A stretch of DNA of 64,000 bases from Sceloporus undulatus (GCF_019175285.1 NC_056527.1:119286101-119350100), one strand, 5' to 3'. Positions 1 through 14,700 are shown, numbered from the stretch's first letter. The notes: generated from the letters alone by a model not told the origin. Numbers and translations are program-made.

Positions 1-132
1 AGCCTTCCAAAGTTGCTAAAATGAGTCCCCAGCTTGTTGGAGGCAATTGGCTTACAGTTGTAAATCTCTTGGAGACTGCTTAGTCTGAAGTATGAAGTGG
101 TATATAAATGAAGCTGCTATTGCTAAATGAAG
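1..132 (+). repeat. 3' part of a tRNA-derived SINE in a KIF1C intron
   Basis: The segment reads like the body and tail of a tRNA-derived SINE: an 'AAAATGAG...CCAGCTTGTTGG' block, then 'GGCAATTGGCTTACA', then a 'GTGGTATATAAATGAAGC' tail. The same blocks recur at 21.9 kb and 22.37 kb. The tRNA-like head lies outside the window. It is intronic, ending about 40 bp before a KIF1C exon. Confidence 0.6.
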
Positions 133-151
133 CAGTTAAATCAATGGCTAA

Positions 152-4559
<4,408 letters not shown>

Positions 4560-5323
4560 CCAGGTTGGCACCAGAGGGCTGGTCAGGGACCGGAGGGCTG
4601 CGTGTCGGGGGTCCGGTGGCACAGAGCAGCACCCCACATTTGGCTGTGGCCCTTGGTTCCCCTTTGCAGTGGACAGAAGAACTGACAGACTAGCAGAGTG
4701 CCATGCAAGAGGGAGGTTGCTGGAGGCAGCTGGGTTTTGGGGGAACGGGGTTACGGGGCGTGGGGTGCGCAGGCCGGGGCTTCTGGGAGCAGAAGGGGCT
4801 GCTGGTTCTTCTTTGCCTTTGTCTTTTTGTGGGAAATCCAAAGAAATTTGTTTGTTTTAATAGGAGTTGAGTCTGGGAGGGGGCTTTTAAGACAGGAAAG
4901 GAGGGTTGGGAAAGGGAGGAGGCAGAAGAGTTTTATTTGGACTGGAGACACAAAAGAGTCCAGAGAGGTGGAGGAGGCGGAATGGAGGGAGTCAGTGGAG
5001 GGTTTGTGGGAGGCAGTTGTGGGTCACAGGATGTCAGGAGGAGGGTTTGTGGGTCGGAAGGAACAATGAGCTTGCGAGGGGCAGAGCTGGGCAGAGACAG
5101 GTGCAAGGGGGACCCCCAATTCCTCTTTCCCAAGGGGCTGGGCTGGGGTCCAGACACCCAGGGACCCCAAATGTCTCCCTGCACCCCACTCCAGTTGCTC
5201 TGTCCTCATCACAGGGGCAAGATACCAAAACTTTCCCCCGTCCCCAAATGACTCAGTTTGTGTGCTTCATGGAACTGGTTGTGTGTGAGTTGTGTTTTAT
5301 CTGGGTCTCCTGATTGCTGCAAC

Positions 5324-5329
5324 ATTAAA
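5324..5329 (+). terminator. Proximal poly(A) signal ATTAAA of KIF1C
   Basis: This is the first good hexamer after the KIF1C stop, about 765 bp downstream, followed by a G-rich region. Its use is inferred from position only. Confidence 0.4.
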
Positions 5330-5647
5330 GGGGGGCCTTGGGGGGGAGCAGAAACAATTGCTGAGTTCCCCTCCACACACACACACACACAAGCACTGCG
5401 TGGCTGGAGCGTCTGTGGGGTGCATCTGTCTGTGGAGAGGGACATTTTGCCATAACCGAATGTCTCTTTCAGAGGCAAACCAAGGGTGAATATCAAGATG
5501 GGGGCAAGCAGACGATCTACGGACGATCTGCAGCCAACATCAGCCCCCCCCAAAAAAATATCTGCAATTGTCTTTTCTGGTTTTGCTGCAATTTGAAAAA
5601 AAGGGAGGCAGAAGAAATTAAGGAGAGCCATAGAGTTGAAGTGCTCT

Positions 5648-5884
5648 TTTACTCCTGTTGTCACCGTGTGCTTTCAAGTTGTTTCTGACTTATGGGGAGC
5701 CTATATTATGGGGGTTTCTTGGCAAGATTTATCCAGAGGGGGTTTGCCCTTGCCTCCCCCTGAGGCTGAGAGAATATGACTTGCCGTAGGTCACCCCACT
5801 GGGCTTCCATGGCTGAGCTGGGAATTTAACCCTGGTCACCAGAGTCATAGTCGAATGTGCAAACCACTACACCACGCTACTGGC
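5648..5884 (-). repeat. tRNA-derived (MIR/CORE-like) SINE, antisense
   Basis: Read on the minus strand, a Pol III B-box-like 'GGGTTAAATTCCCAGC' is followed by a CORE-like 'GTGACCTACGGCAAGTCA' block. The tail is 'CATAAGTCAGAAACAACTTG', which resembles the 3' ends of RTE/BovB LINEs. It lies in the long form of the KIF1C 3'UTR. Confidence 0.75.
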
Positions 5885-6519
5885 CCCCCTCCCAAAAAAA
5901 TAGCTACCATCTTTCATTCTATAAAGTCCTTATAGAACTCCCCCCCCATAGGCTGGCAAAGGGAGAGCTGCTGATCCTTCCATGCCCCCAACCCATATTC
6001 ATGAGTGGGGGGCTTTGTGTTTTGGGAGGTGGGGGAAAAGACGTGGTTCTCCCCTCCCTTTATCCAGCACTGCTGACTCCCCCTCCACCGGAAAAACCAC
6101 TGCTGATGCTGCCAGGAAGGCAGATAGACCACTAAATGCCCCTTTTCTTGGCCCAGGAGCTCTTCAGGAAGGCAGCCCCCCACCCCACACACACAGGGGA
6201 CACCCCAAAGGTCTCTCTCAGCCCCACTTTTCACACTCACAAACACCCCCCTGCCAGATCTGGCCCTCCTGGTGGTCAGCAGTTCAGTCCTTCCAAAGCT
6301 TGGCCTTTTTTTGGGGGGGTGTCTCTCCGGCTCCCACTCTCCCCACCAGTGCTTGTAGTTCCTTTGCTGGGGGAAAGGTATGTGTGTGTTTGTGTACAGT
6401 TGCAGGTAGGAGTGTGTGTGCGTTGGGGTTGCTGCATTTTCTTCTCCCCCCCCCCCCAATTCCTGTGCTGCCCTTGGAAATCATGGCTAAAGGGTCACTC
6501 TCCCTTGTAATCCTGGGTC

Positions 6520-6525
6520 AATAAA
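6520..6525 (+). terminator. Distal poly(A) signal AATAAA of KIF1C
   Basis: A canonical hexamer about 2 kb past the KIF1C stop, before the convergent MOSPD3 gene. From 6541 to 6980 nothing is recognised beyond poly-G (about 6581-6591) and poly-C (about 6741-6753 and 6839-6850) runs. Confidence 0.4.
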
Positions 6526-6981
6526 GGAGGCAGCCAAACTGCCAGATGCTGTCAACTGCGATTCCTCCTTCCTTGCAATGGGGGGGGGGGGAGGAAAAGG
6601 GGATTTTGGGAACCTCTCCACGGCTGTCCCCACTTAGCCCCCACAAGCCTCCCCCACAGGGCCAGTTCTGCTCCTTTTTAGCTTTCCCAGCAAAATGGGT
6701 GGAGGGAGAATTAGGGCCCTTTGAAAGAGACTGGACAAGAACCCCCCCCCCCCCATGTTAGTGATGCAAATCTCTACTTTGTTCAGGAACACACTTGGTG
6801 TTTTGTGTCCCTTGGGGCACCTGTTCCTGCTGTGTATCCCCCCCCCCCCACCATTGGTCTCTTGGCCTGGAGAAGGAGGAGGTCAAGCGGCTGGAGGTGG
6901 CCAGATTTGGGGGGTGAGGAGGGATGTAGCCGAGACAAAAGGCAACAAGCTCCACTCCAGTCTCTTTCCTCACCTTTTCCC

Positions 6982-6987
6982 TTTATT
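6982..6987 (-). terminator. Poly(A) signal (AATAAA on minus strand) for MOSPD3
   Basis: TTTATT on the plus strand lies about 354 bp beyond the MOSPD3 stop in the minus direction. This places the 3' ends of KIF1C and MOSPD3 roughly 0.4-0.5 kb apart, tail to tail. Confidence 0.4.
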
Positions 6988-7243
6988 TCAGCTTTGACAG
7001 AGAATCACCCAGGATGGCAAAGACATGGGGGGGATTTTTTGCAGGGGGACAGATGGATGCCCACTTGCCCACCCAGCGCCCCACTCTCTGGGCAGCTGGG
7101 CCCCAGGCCTTCCCAGGACAGCCCCATCTCTCAGGCCCGCAAGGGCTGTGGCTACCAGTGGCTACTCCAAGGTGGACTACAGGGTGCTCTCTTGCCCTCT
7201 GTGCCATGGCCAGCTGGCAGAGACCATGCGCTCTTGTGGCCAG

Positions 7244-7260
7244 TGATGATGATGATGATG
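7244..7260 (+). repeat. Short (GAT)n tract
   Basis: Five to six GAT units lie in the MOSPD3 3'UTR region. Confidence 0.8.
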
Positions 7261-7340
7261 CCGGTCAAGCTGGCCCCCTTCCTGGCCTGGATTCAGTCCG
7301 ACTGCCTCCCTTCCCTTTGGAGGGGAGAATGGAGAGGGTC

Positions 7341-8539
7341 TCAGCCCTGCAGGAAGGCCATGGTCAGCAGGCCTGGAAGAGAGGGCAAGGGAAAGTGCCT
7401 TCAGTGAAAGAAATATTTCAATGGGTTTTCAGCCCAGCCCCAAGAAACATTAAAATAAATAGACCTCAGGGTTTTCTCACTCTGTAGAGGACAAAGCAAT
7501 ATGACAATCAGTCTTCAGGGCATAGAGCAATATAGATATTTTAAATAACATTCAAGGGTTATACAACTTTAGACAACCTAAGACAATTTGAAACTCTGCA
7601 GATGTGGGCAAAGTCAAAGGGCCTTGGAGGGAGATCTGCAGAAGAGGGGCCGCCATGGTGCTGGAAGGCCCCCCCAAGTCTCTCCTTGCCCCAAAAGAAG
7701 CTATGTGCCCCGAGATGCTAGCGCCCAGTGGAGCCAGTGCAGAGGGAACCGCATGATGGGGACTGCTGTCCTCCCAGCACTGAAACTGAGCCATCTGCCT
7801 CTTGCTTGTTTTGAAAGAGCAAAATAGGACAAAGTCCAAAGCAGGTGAAAAGGAGGTTTTAAAAGACTATGGAGTTTATCACACAAAGGAGATCAAGAGT
7901 TTAACCCATGAATATCCCAGAAAGATCATGTAATTATGCGAAATGATTTCACATGACGTCACACAAAACCTGCCATTAAAGTGGTCACAAAGAAGCATTA
8001 ACGAGCATCTTTTTACTTTTGGGATTTCTGCAACAATGCATTTCCAATATCGCTTTTATTTGTGCAATTGGGTGTGTTCATCATTTGTGCAATTACTTGC
8101 CATTTCTGCTTTATTTGCGGGACCTCTTAAATGTGCTTTAATCTCTCTTTAATGCTGAAATTAGCCCCAGTGTGATAAACCCGTGTTGGGATTCCCAGCA
8201 CCTAGAAGCCCCCAGCCCGCATGGGGCCACCGGCCGCCAGGAAAAGCCCAGTGGGACCAAGTGTGTGAGGATTGGGGTGCAGAGATGTCTTTTCCTCGCA
8301 CCCAGGACCCTTCCGCCACCATGGCAACCCCTGCCTTGCAAATCCTAGAGACAGACTCCTGGGCACAGCAGCATTCTCACCCAGGACATAAGCGGCCACC
8401 AGCTTCTGGGGGAGGGAGGCGTGGAGGGTGGTGGGCAAGATCCGGCTGGGCTGGCCCTCCAGTGGGAGCATGAGGAGACCCAGGCAGATGGCGGCCACTG
8501 CTAGATAGAGGACGAAGAGCCGCTGGGGCAGCGCACGGC
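7341..8539 (-). CDS. MOSPD3: MOSPD3, two C-terminal coding exons (gene incomplete in assembly)
   Basis: MOSPD3 is a tail-anchored VAP-family protein. Its N-terminal MSP domain binds FFAT-like motifs at ER contact sites, and two C-terminal hydrophobic segments anchor it. Exon 8381-8539 encodes the first segment (RLFVLYLAVAAICLGLLML), a short loop, and the family signature LPQKLVAAYVLG. It has an AG acceptor (CTTGCAG) and a GTGAGA donor. Exon 7341-7372 completes the tail as GLLTMAFLQG-stop behind a pyrimidine-rich acceptor; human MOSPD3 ends QKLVAAYVLGLLTMVFLRT. Both the intron phase and the sequence fit. The MSP-domain exons were not found upstream. They would fall near the 10-N gap at 9672-9681 and are probably unassembled. 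Pseudogenisation is unlikely because splice sites and frame are intact. Confidence 0.85.
7373..8380 (-). other. MOSPD3 last intron
   Basis: The intron has a GTGAGA donor at the 8380 side and a TCTTCCAG acceptor at the 7373 side. I see no exon, RNA gene or clear repeat inside it. The part around 7890-8170 is AT-richer than its surroundings. Confidence 0.7.
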
Positions 8540-8684
8540 CTGCAAGGAAGGAAGGAAAGAGAGAGAGACAGGTGGACTTCAAGGCAGGGGGGCCTCCTGG
8601 ACCAGACACAAGCCCCTTCATCAACGCAGAGCAATAAAAACCTACCTGGATGCCACCAAATGCATCTGAGGAAGACTGAGGCTG

Positions 8685-8880
8685 AGTCTAGACTGGAGAA
8701 ATAATGGTTTGGTCCTGCTTTAACTGCCCTGGCTCAAGGCTATGGAATTCTGGGAACTGGAGCTCTGCTCTGCTTTGGGCCCCACAACAAACTCCATTTC
8801 CCAGAATTCCATAGCCTTGAGCCAGGGCAGTTAAAGCAGGACCAAACCCAGTTATTTCCCCAATGTGGATGCAGCCGTAG
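8685..8880. mobile_element. Palindromic MITE, copy 1
   Basis: The two arms are near-perfect inverted repeats, 'TATGGAATTCTGGGAA' against 'TTCCCAGAATTCCATA', and 'TGGCTCAAGGC' against its complement. The outer ends are 'ACTGGAGAAATAA' and 'TTATTTCCCCAATGTGGATG'. There is no coding capacity, as expected of a non-autonomous DNA transposon. Copies of the family lie at 20.6, 27.8 and 34.4 kb. Confidence 0.75.
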
Positions 8881-9149
8881 GCCTACAAAAGCTCAGACTG
8901 CCAACGTCTTTCTTTCAGCTGCCCTCCCCGAACCCTCTTAACTAAGAAACAACAGAAGGCAGGCATCTGACTGGCATCTCCAGCTGTTTTCCTCCTGTTT
9001 GGTTTGTAGCCTCTTCCCGGATGAAGAAGAAGCCATGCAGCTTTGGAAGCTTGCAGCAAGTCTCTTCGGCCGGCATTTGCTAAACGGCCAAGACAGCGAT
9101 CCCTGTATGTTTCCTTTCTTTTAGTTAGTCTCAAAGGGGCTGGAAGATC

Positions 9150-9335
9150 TCTGCTCTGGGGCCACCCAGAATGCCATAGGGCTGAGCCAGGGCAATTAAA
9201 GCCGTAGCAAAGAAGGATACCTTTATTGGGCCAACCAAAATGCACAACTACATGTTGCAAGCTTTCCAAGTCACACTGGCTTCTTCCTCAGTCAAACCGG
9301 GTTATTTCTGCCGTCTGGATGCAGCCTGGATTGCG
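9150..9335. mobile_element. Partial MITE of the same family with a foreign insert
   Basis: One arm end ('CAGAATGCCATAGGGCTGAG...GGGCAATTAAAG') and the terminal arm ('CAAACCGGGTTATTTCTGCC', then 'GGATGCAGCC') match the palindromic MITE. They are separated by about 85 bp of unrelated sequence (about 9206-9293) containing 'CCTTTATTGGGCCAACCAAA'. The first arm is largely missing. Confidence 0.55.
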
Positions 9336-9671
9336 TGATTAAGAGCCGCAAGCCCTGCAAAGGTCCTGCTCCTGCTGCGGCCTTTTCGGTCAGCATCGAC
9401 AGATCTGCCTGCGTTTTGGGGCTCCTCTGATGAAGGGGCCCTATAGGAAAACCCATGGGAGGTTCCCAGTATTGACCTGCATTTTACAGATGAGTCCCAT
9501 GCGCTCCCTGCCCTTCGCCCGGACTCCCAAGGCCCGTCTCACCCACCAGCTCCATCCTGGAGACCCCTCCGCAGGAGCTGCACCGGCTGCCGCCCCCCGC
9601 GCCGTCCTCTTCGGGGCCCCGGGGCCCCGGCTCTTCTCTCCAGGAGGCCTTCCTGCATCAGACAATGGGAA

Positions 9672-9681
9672 NNNNNNNNNN
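9672..9681. other. Assembly gap (10 Ns)
   Basis: Ten consecutive Ns. The true gap length is unknown. A GC-rich stretch (9499-9671) lies on one side and a minisatellite on the other. Missing MOSPD3 exons are expected about here. Confidence 0.95.
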
Positions 9682-9726
9682 GAAAGAGGGGGTTCAGCTG
9701 GGGAGGGACTAAAACAAAGGACACTG

Positions 9727-10143
9727 CTTGCCCATAGGGAAGCCATACTTGCCCCAGAGAATCATGAGGATTACTTGCCCATAGGGAAGCCATACTTGCC
9801 ATAGGGAATCATTGGGGAATGCTTGCCCATAGGGAAGCCATACTTGCCATAGGGAATCATTGGGGAATGCTTGTCCATAGGGAAGCCATACTTGCCCCAC
9901 GAGAATCATGAGGATTACTTGCCCATAGGGAAGCCATACTTGCCCCAGAGAATATTGAGGATTACTTGCCCATAGGGAAGCCATACTTGCCCCACGAGAA
10001 TCATGAGGATTACTTGCCCATAGGGAAGCCATACTTGCCCCAGAGAATCATGAGGATTACTTGCCCATAGGGAAGCCATACTTGCCCATAGGGAATCATT
10101 GGGGAATGCTTGCCCATAGGGAAACATGGGGATTACTTGCTTC
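9727..10143. repeat. Minisatellite, 47-48 bp unit, eight full copies plus one partial
   Basis: Each unit begins CTTGCCCATAGGGAAGCCAT and continues with one of two second halves. Type A ends in 'GAGAATCATGAGGATTA' and type B in 'ATAGGGAATCATTGGGGAATG'. The order is A B B A A A A B, then a partial unit. The two halves of each unit resemble each other (both start CTTGCC...), so the unit is itself an old duplication. The array lies about 45 bp from the gap. Confidence 0.95.
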
Positions 10144-10613
10144 TCTCTGGGCAAAGTCCTGTTCAGGGAGGCCAGGCTGAGCCCCGCTGGGCAGCCTCTC
10201 CTTCCTTTGAGCCAGGACCCTTTCCCCCCAAATCCCCCTCAAGGAGGGAGGGACCCTTTCCTTTAGGCAGCCCTACTCACAGCCTGCACTCTGCACATGC
10301 TCAGAGGAGGCCTCGCCGGGCCCAAGGGAAAGGAAGCACCCCCTCTTTCTGAAAAGCAGGCCCTGGTCCCACCCCCAAAGCCCACCCCATCTACCGAGGC
10401 GCCCCTTTTAGGAAGGGAGACCCCCCCAAAGCCCTCAGGGTCCCCCAATCCCCCTCAAGGAGGGAGGGACCCCAAAACGAGTGGGAGGGAGGCGAGGGGC
10501 CCCCAATCTCCCGGTTCCCTGGACCTCTGGGGAGGAAGGGAGCCCCTCCCAGATGTAGAGGGGCCCATACCCCCAAAAGACCCCCCACAACCGAGGCGCC
10601 CCCAGACTCTCAC
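10144..10613. other. GC-rich spacer with no supported gene
   Basis: Purine/pyrimidine-asymmetric GC-rich DNA with repeated 'CCCCCTCAAGGAGGGAGGGACC' style blocks (10221-10251 and 10449-10471). The long open frames here are compositional. A donor-like CTCAC at 10276-10280 could belong to an untranslated MOSPD3 exon, but this cannot be shown. Confidence 0.5.
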
Positions 10614-10870
10614 CAGCTGCCTGCCTCCGCAAGCCCCTTGGCCACGCCCACTCCCGCTCCTATTGGCCCAACGCTTCCCTCGAGGGGCGGGGCCTCTCAC
10701 CTCTCGCACACTGATTGGCCAGGCGGGAGCGGCTTCATTGATCTCCGAGGCCGCAGCCGCCCCGCCCACTTCCTCCCGGCCGCGAGGCCCCGCCCACCGC
10801 CCCTCCCTCTCTCTGCGTGCGCGCGCCCTGGTTGGCGGGAGCCCCTGCCACGTCACACTCCGGGGATGCC
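10614..10870 (-). promoter_or_regulatory. CpG-island promoter, probable 5' end of MOSPD3
   Basis: A CpG-dense block contains two inverted CCAAT boxes (ATTGG in 'TCCTATTGGCCC' near 10664 and 'TGATTGGCC' near 10713), GC boxes (GGGGCGGGGC near 10686) and CCGCCC motifs. On the minus strand a consensus-like donor (CAGCTG|GTGAGAG) lies near 10613, so an untranslated MOSPD3 first exon could end there. PCOLCE starts about 0.9 kb away on the other strand, making this a head-to-head arrangement. Confidence 0.5.
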
Positions 10871-11170
10871 CTCTGAGGAGGCCACGCCCACCCGAAGGAG
10901 TTGTGGAGGATGGTTGTTGCGGTGGCTCTTGTCAGCGGATGAGTGCTAAGCGTCTAGGGCTCTGGGTGACGTTCACAGCATCATTGCCAGTAATACGTCA
11001 ACGTATGACAGTATTTACTATTGTCCTTAGTGTTGCATTCTTCGCTACTGGAGGCGCCTTTATGACAGCGGGATGGGGATGATGGATGCTGCTGTTGCTG
11101 CTGCTACAAGTGCATTAAGGACAGACGGATGGGGTTCGGTGTTTCCTTTGATCTGCCAATCCCACGAGGC

Positions 11171-11520
11171 CATTGCAATTCATAGAATCATAGAGTCACA
11201 GAAGGGCCCTGATCCAGCAGCCCAAGCCCCTCCTACATCGAAGCAGCCCCATTTGGAGAGATGGCCCTCCAGCTTCTGCTTAAAGACAGCCTCCAGGGAA
11301 GGAGGCTCCAGCACAATCTCCGAGGAAGGAAGGAGTGTCTTCTTCCACTGTCGACGTTCCTCCTAAAGTCGAGCTGGAATCTCTTTCCCTGGAGCTTGCA
11401 TCCCTTGCTCCATTGTCTCCTCTGGAGCAGCAGAAAACAAGCTCGCTCCCTCCTCAGCGTGACTCCCTTCGAGTCTTCTCTTCATGGACTCCTAGAGTTG
11501 GAAGGGGCTCTCCGAGGCCC
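11171..11520 (-). repeat. CR1 LINE 3' fragment, antisense, upstream of PCOLCE
   Basis: The block starts 'ATAGAATCATAGAGTCACAG' and continues with CR1 3' end signatures: 'AAAGACAGCCTCCAGGGAAG', 'CGAGCTGGAATCTCTTTCC' and 'AGCAGCAGAAAACAAGCTCG'. A second CR1 end ('CTCCTAGAGTTGGAAGGGG') follows at about 11488. It sits roughly 230-590 bp upstream of the PCOLCE start codon. Confidence 0.8.
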
Positions 11521-11541
11521 CCCTTCCCTTCTGCCATGCCA

Positions 11542-11575
11542 CTCCAGCAGCAGCAGCAGCAGCAGCAGCCGCCGC
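11542..11575 (+). repeat. CAG/CCG trinucleotide array
   Basis: About eight CAG units are followed by CCG units, immediately after the CR1 remnant and about 185 bp upstream of the PCOLCE ATG. An ATG at 11536 opens a frame that would read MPLQQQQQQQQPPPPPP if transcribed. Confidence 0.9.
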
Positions 11576-11631
11576 CGCCCCCTCCCCGGGGCCCTGCGGC
11601 GCTCTGCCCATGCTCAGAGGCCCTCCTCCCT

Positions 11632-11756
11632 GGCCCCGCCCCCTCCCTGGCCCCGCCCCCTCGGCCCCCGGGAAGCGGAGTGGGAGGGCTCCGGCCGGAG
11701 TCCGCTCAGCCTCGCTCGGGAGAGGAGCTGCTGCTCTGCCCTGCTCCGCCGCCACC
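11632..11756 (+). promoter_or_regulatory. PCOLCE core promoter region and 5'UTR
   Basis: Two near-identical GC boxes (GGCCCCGCCCCCT, about 11632-11644 and 11649-11661) lie about 100 bp upstream of the start codon. No TATA box is evident. The start context GCCGCCACCATG is a near-perfect Kozak sequence. The transcription start is inferred to lie between the GC boxes and the ATG. Confidence 0.6.
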
Positions 11757-14700
11757 ATGCCCTCCTCCTCCTCCTCGGCTGCCTGCTGGCCCCTCTGGCT
11801 GGCCCTGCTCCTCCTCCTCCTCCGCCTGGCCCTGGCCCAGCAGCAGACCCCTGCCTCCGCCTCCGTCGGGAACCACTCCAGGTGGGACCCCGGGAGAAGC
11901 CCCCCCCCAAGGCCTTGAGACCCTCCCTTCCTTTCCATTGGGGGCTCTTCCCCGCCGGGCAAAAGGGGCTCTCTGCCGGGGCTGACTCCCTCCCTCCCTC
12001 CCTGCCTCCCTCTTCCTCCTCCGGAGCCCATCTGGAAGGGCTTAAGGCCGGAGAGGCTGCCAGGAGGAGGAGGAGGAGGAGGAGAGCCCCCTTCTGGCCC
12101 CAAAGGGAGGGGGGCAGGCCATTCTGTGTCTGTCTGTATAGTTTCCTGGGGGGACAGACAGATCCCAGGAGTCTTCGGGAGAGTGAGGAAGGGGGCCTGG
12201 GTCTCCCTTTTGGCTGCCTTCGGGGCCCTTCCCCAGAAGAGGGGGCTCTGGGGCTGGACTGGATGGCCCTGGGCTCCCTACCTTCTGACCCTTTGGACTC
12301 TAAGCCAAGGCGAGGGCCGCTGGCTGGTTGCCCCTCGGCGGGGCTTGCCCTTGCCCCCCTGCTTCCCCTTCAGCCCCGGCCTGCAGACCCTGCCTGGAGG
12401 CTCTTCTTCCTCGGGGACCCCGGGGCTCGCTCTGCTGGGGCTGCTTTGCCCCAAAGGGCCTCTCCAGGGAGTTTGGAAGCTGGTTTTCGCAAGATGCCAG
12501 GCGACTCCCTCTTTCTTCAGCCGGACCTTGCAGCCTCCTCCCTGGAGAGGGAGCCCCCTTTGTGTGGGTGACCCCCATTATCCTTATCCCCCCCCCCGCA
12601 CTGCAGGCCGGTCTTCCTCTGCGGAGGGGACTACACCGGAGACAACGGGTACATCGCCAGCGAGGGCTTCCCGAGCCCTTACCCGCCCAGCAAGACCTGC
12701 ACCTGGACCATCACCGTAAGCATCCCTGTCCCGCCCGCCCCTTGGCTCCCTGCAAGGCCTCCATCCCTTCCCAACCTTGCCATGCAACTGAACAAAGGGA
12801 CAGTCACAGGCAGGCAGCACCCTCTTGACCCCATCGGGGCTAAAAGCCAGTTCCAGGCTCAGGAAAAGGGGGCAGGGTCAGACAGCTGCACCCCAAAAAC
12901 GTCGCCAGAAAGAGTCATTTGAGCAAAGGAACTAGTTGCAGTCGCAGTTCCAAGGACACCTCCCGAAATGGACTTGCCTACGTTTAGAGCAGCTGGTTTT
13001 AGCGTTTCTGTGGTGGACTCTCCTTCTTTGGAGGCTTTTATGGTCATCTGTTAGGGATACTTTGATGGAGAGTTCCTGCATGGCAGAAGGGGTGGGACTG
13101 GATCAGGGCCTCTTGGGGTCTCTTCCAACTCTAGGAGTCTATGAAAAGTAACCAGAATAGTTACTTCTGAAAGTAAAGTTACATTGCAGAAGCAACCCTT
13201 GTTGAGTTGCATCTGTAATATAACTTAGCTGCATCTTTGTTATTAGAAAACAAAAGAAGTAACTGCAAGTAACTAGGTCCATATAACCAGTTCCAGCCCT
13301 TCAGAAGCCCTGCTGTCCTTCCTTCCCTCCGGCCGCCTCCCTGACCTTCTGACCTCCTGGCCCATCTCCCCCCCTCCAAGGTGCCAGAAGGGCAGGTGGT
13401 GATGCTCTCCTTCCGCGTTTTCGACATGGAGCCGGACCCCATCTGCCGCTACGACTACCTGGAGGTCTACAACGGCCACCTGGCCACCGACTCCCAGCGC
13501 CTGGGCCGCTTCTGCGGCACTTTCCGCCCGGGGGCCGTCCTCTCCACCAGCAACCGCATGATGCTGCGCATGGCTTCGGACGACGGCGTCGGAGGGAGGG
13601 GCTTCCTGGTGTGGTTCAGTGGGGGGCTGCCCCACGTCGACGGTAAGCATGTGCCCTCCCCAGGTTCGTGGCCAGATGGGCCTCCCAGATTTAACCCCCT
13701 TCCTGGGCGAGGGGGGCACTTGCTCCTGACCAGACCCCACTACAGCCTGGGACTACAGCAACTATAGCTGGCTGGGGGTGATGGGAATTGTAGTCCAAGA
13801 CATCCGGTGGGCATTTGCTTGGGACGGTGCCTTTAAAGTAGACAGAGGAGGAAAGTCTGGACAGTTGCATGCGGCCCCTGTCCAGCCTCTCTGAGTCACA
13901 ATCCTGCTGGGAAAAACAGCATTAAAATGGCCCAGAGGGAGTCCAAAAACACGATGAAAGTGCCCCCTCCGCCCATGAGGCAACATTTAGGGCCCAAAAA
14001 ATGATCTGTTGATACCAAAACCCTTCAAGGTCCCTTAGGCAGGGGTCCATGCAGCCCCTAACTCCAGAGACTCAGTTGCCATCTGCCCACAGGTCTTCTG
14101 GCAAATGGCCCATCGGCCCTTTTGGCCCTTAAAACGCTCTCCAACATTTCACACATGAAAACCAGCAACATCAGGGAATGGTCAAGAGGGCCGAGGGGAT
14201 TCATGAGGCAGGAGAGGCTGCAGCAGTTTGCTCTTGCCTGAGCTGCCTGGGAAGGGAAGACTCTGCCCCCTTCTCTCCTGCTTCCATTGCTGGCTGAATT
14301 GAGGGCAAACACCTTTTGCACTTTGAACCCAGTTTGCAGCAATTGGGGTAAGCTGAGGCCAAAAGGGGAAAATGGGCAAAGGAGAGAGAAACGGGGGCAT
14401 TTTAAAAGCAGCTGAGAAAGCGGGACGGCAGAGGATGGACCGGGGCTCTCTCTGCATTCACTTAAGCCAAAAACAGAAGGAAAACATCTTCCCAGCTGGG
14501 CTGCTACCCAGTTTCCCGTCCAACTTTTTATGTCCAGTAGATTTGATTTATGTTTCAGTTTATGTAATTAGCTGTTTGTTAGCTTGGCACTTTCTGAGGG
14601 CAAGTTCTTGGGGGAAAGTGAGGTTTGCCCCAAAAGCGACAAAGAAGAGAGGCCCAGAGGGGCGGGAGCTCCAGCATTCCTGCCATGACAGCCAAGTGGA

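Larger units (their letters stand above)
4560..6525 (+). other. KIF1C: KIF1C 3'UTR with two candidate poly(A) signals
   Basis: No coding frame is supported here. A variant signal ATTAAA lies at 5324-5329 and is followed by a G-rich stretch. A canonical AATAAA lies at 6520-6525. Short and long 3'UTRs are both plausible. The long form would include a (CA)9 tract at 5373-5392 and an antisense tRNA-derived SINE at 5648-5884. C- and G-homopolymers are frequent towards the 3' end. Confidence 0.55.

Noticed and set aside
9727-10143. CRISPR-like array of regular repeats
   Set aside because: The whole unit repeats without unique spacers, in an intron-containing vertebrate genome. It is a minisatellite.
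9709-10154. Open frames with repeated MASLWASN-like peptides on the minus strand
   Set aside because: They are translations of the minisatellite, not a protein gene.
10297-12571. Long plus-strand open frames upstream of and over PCOLCE exon 1
   Set aside because: They are Pro/Ser/Arg-rich, cross a CR1 fragment and contain no recognisable domain. This is compositional openness in a CpG island.
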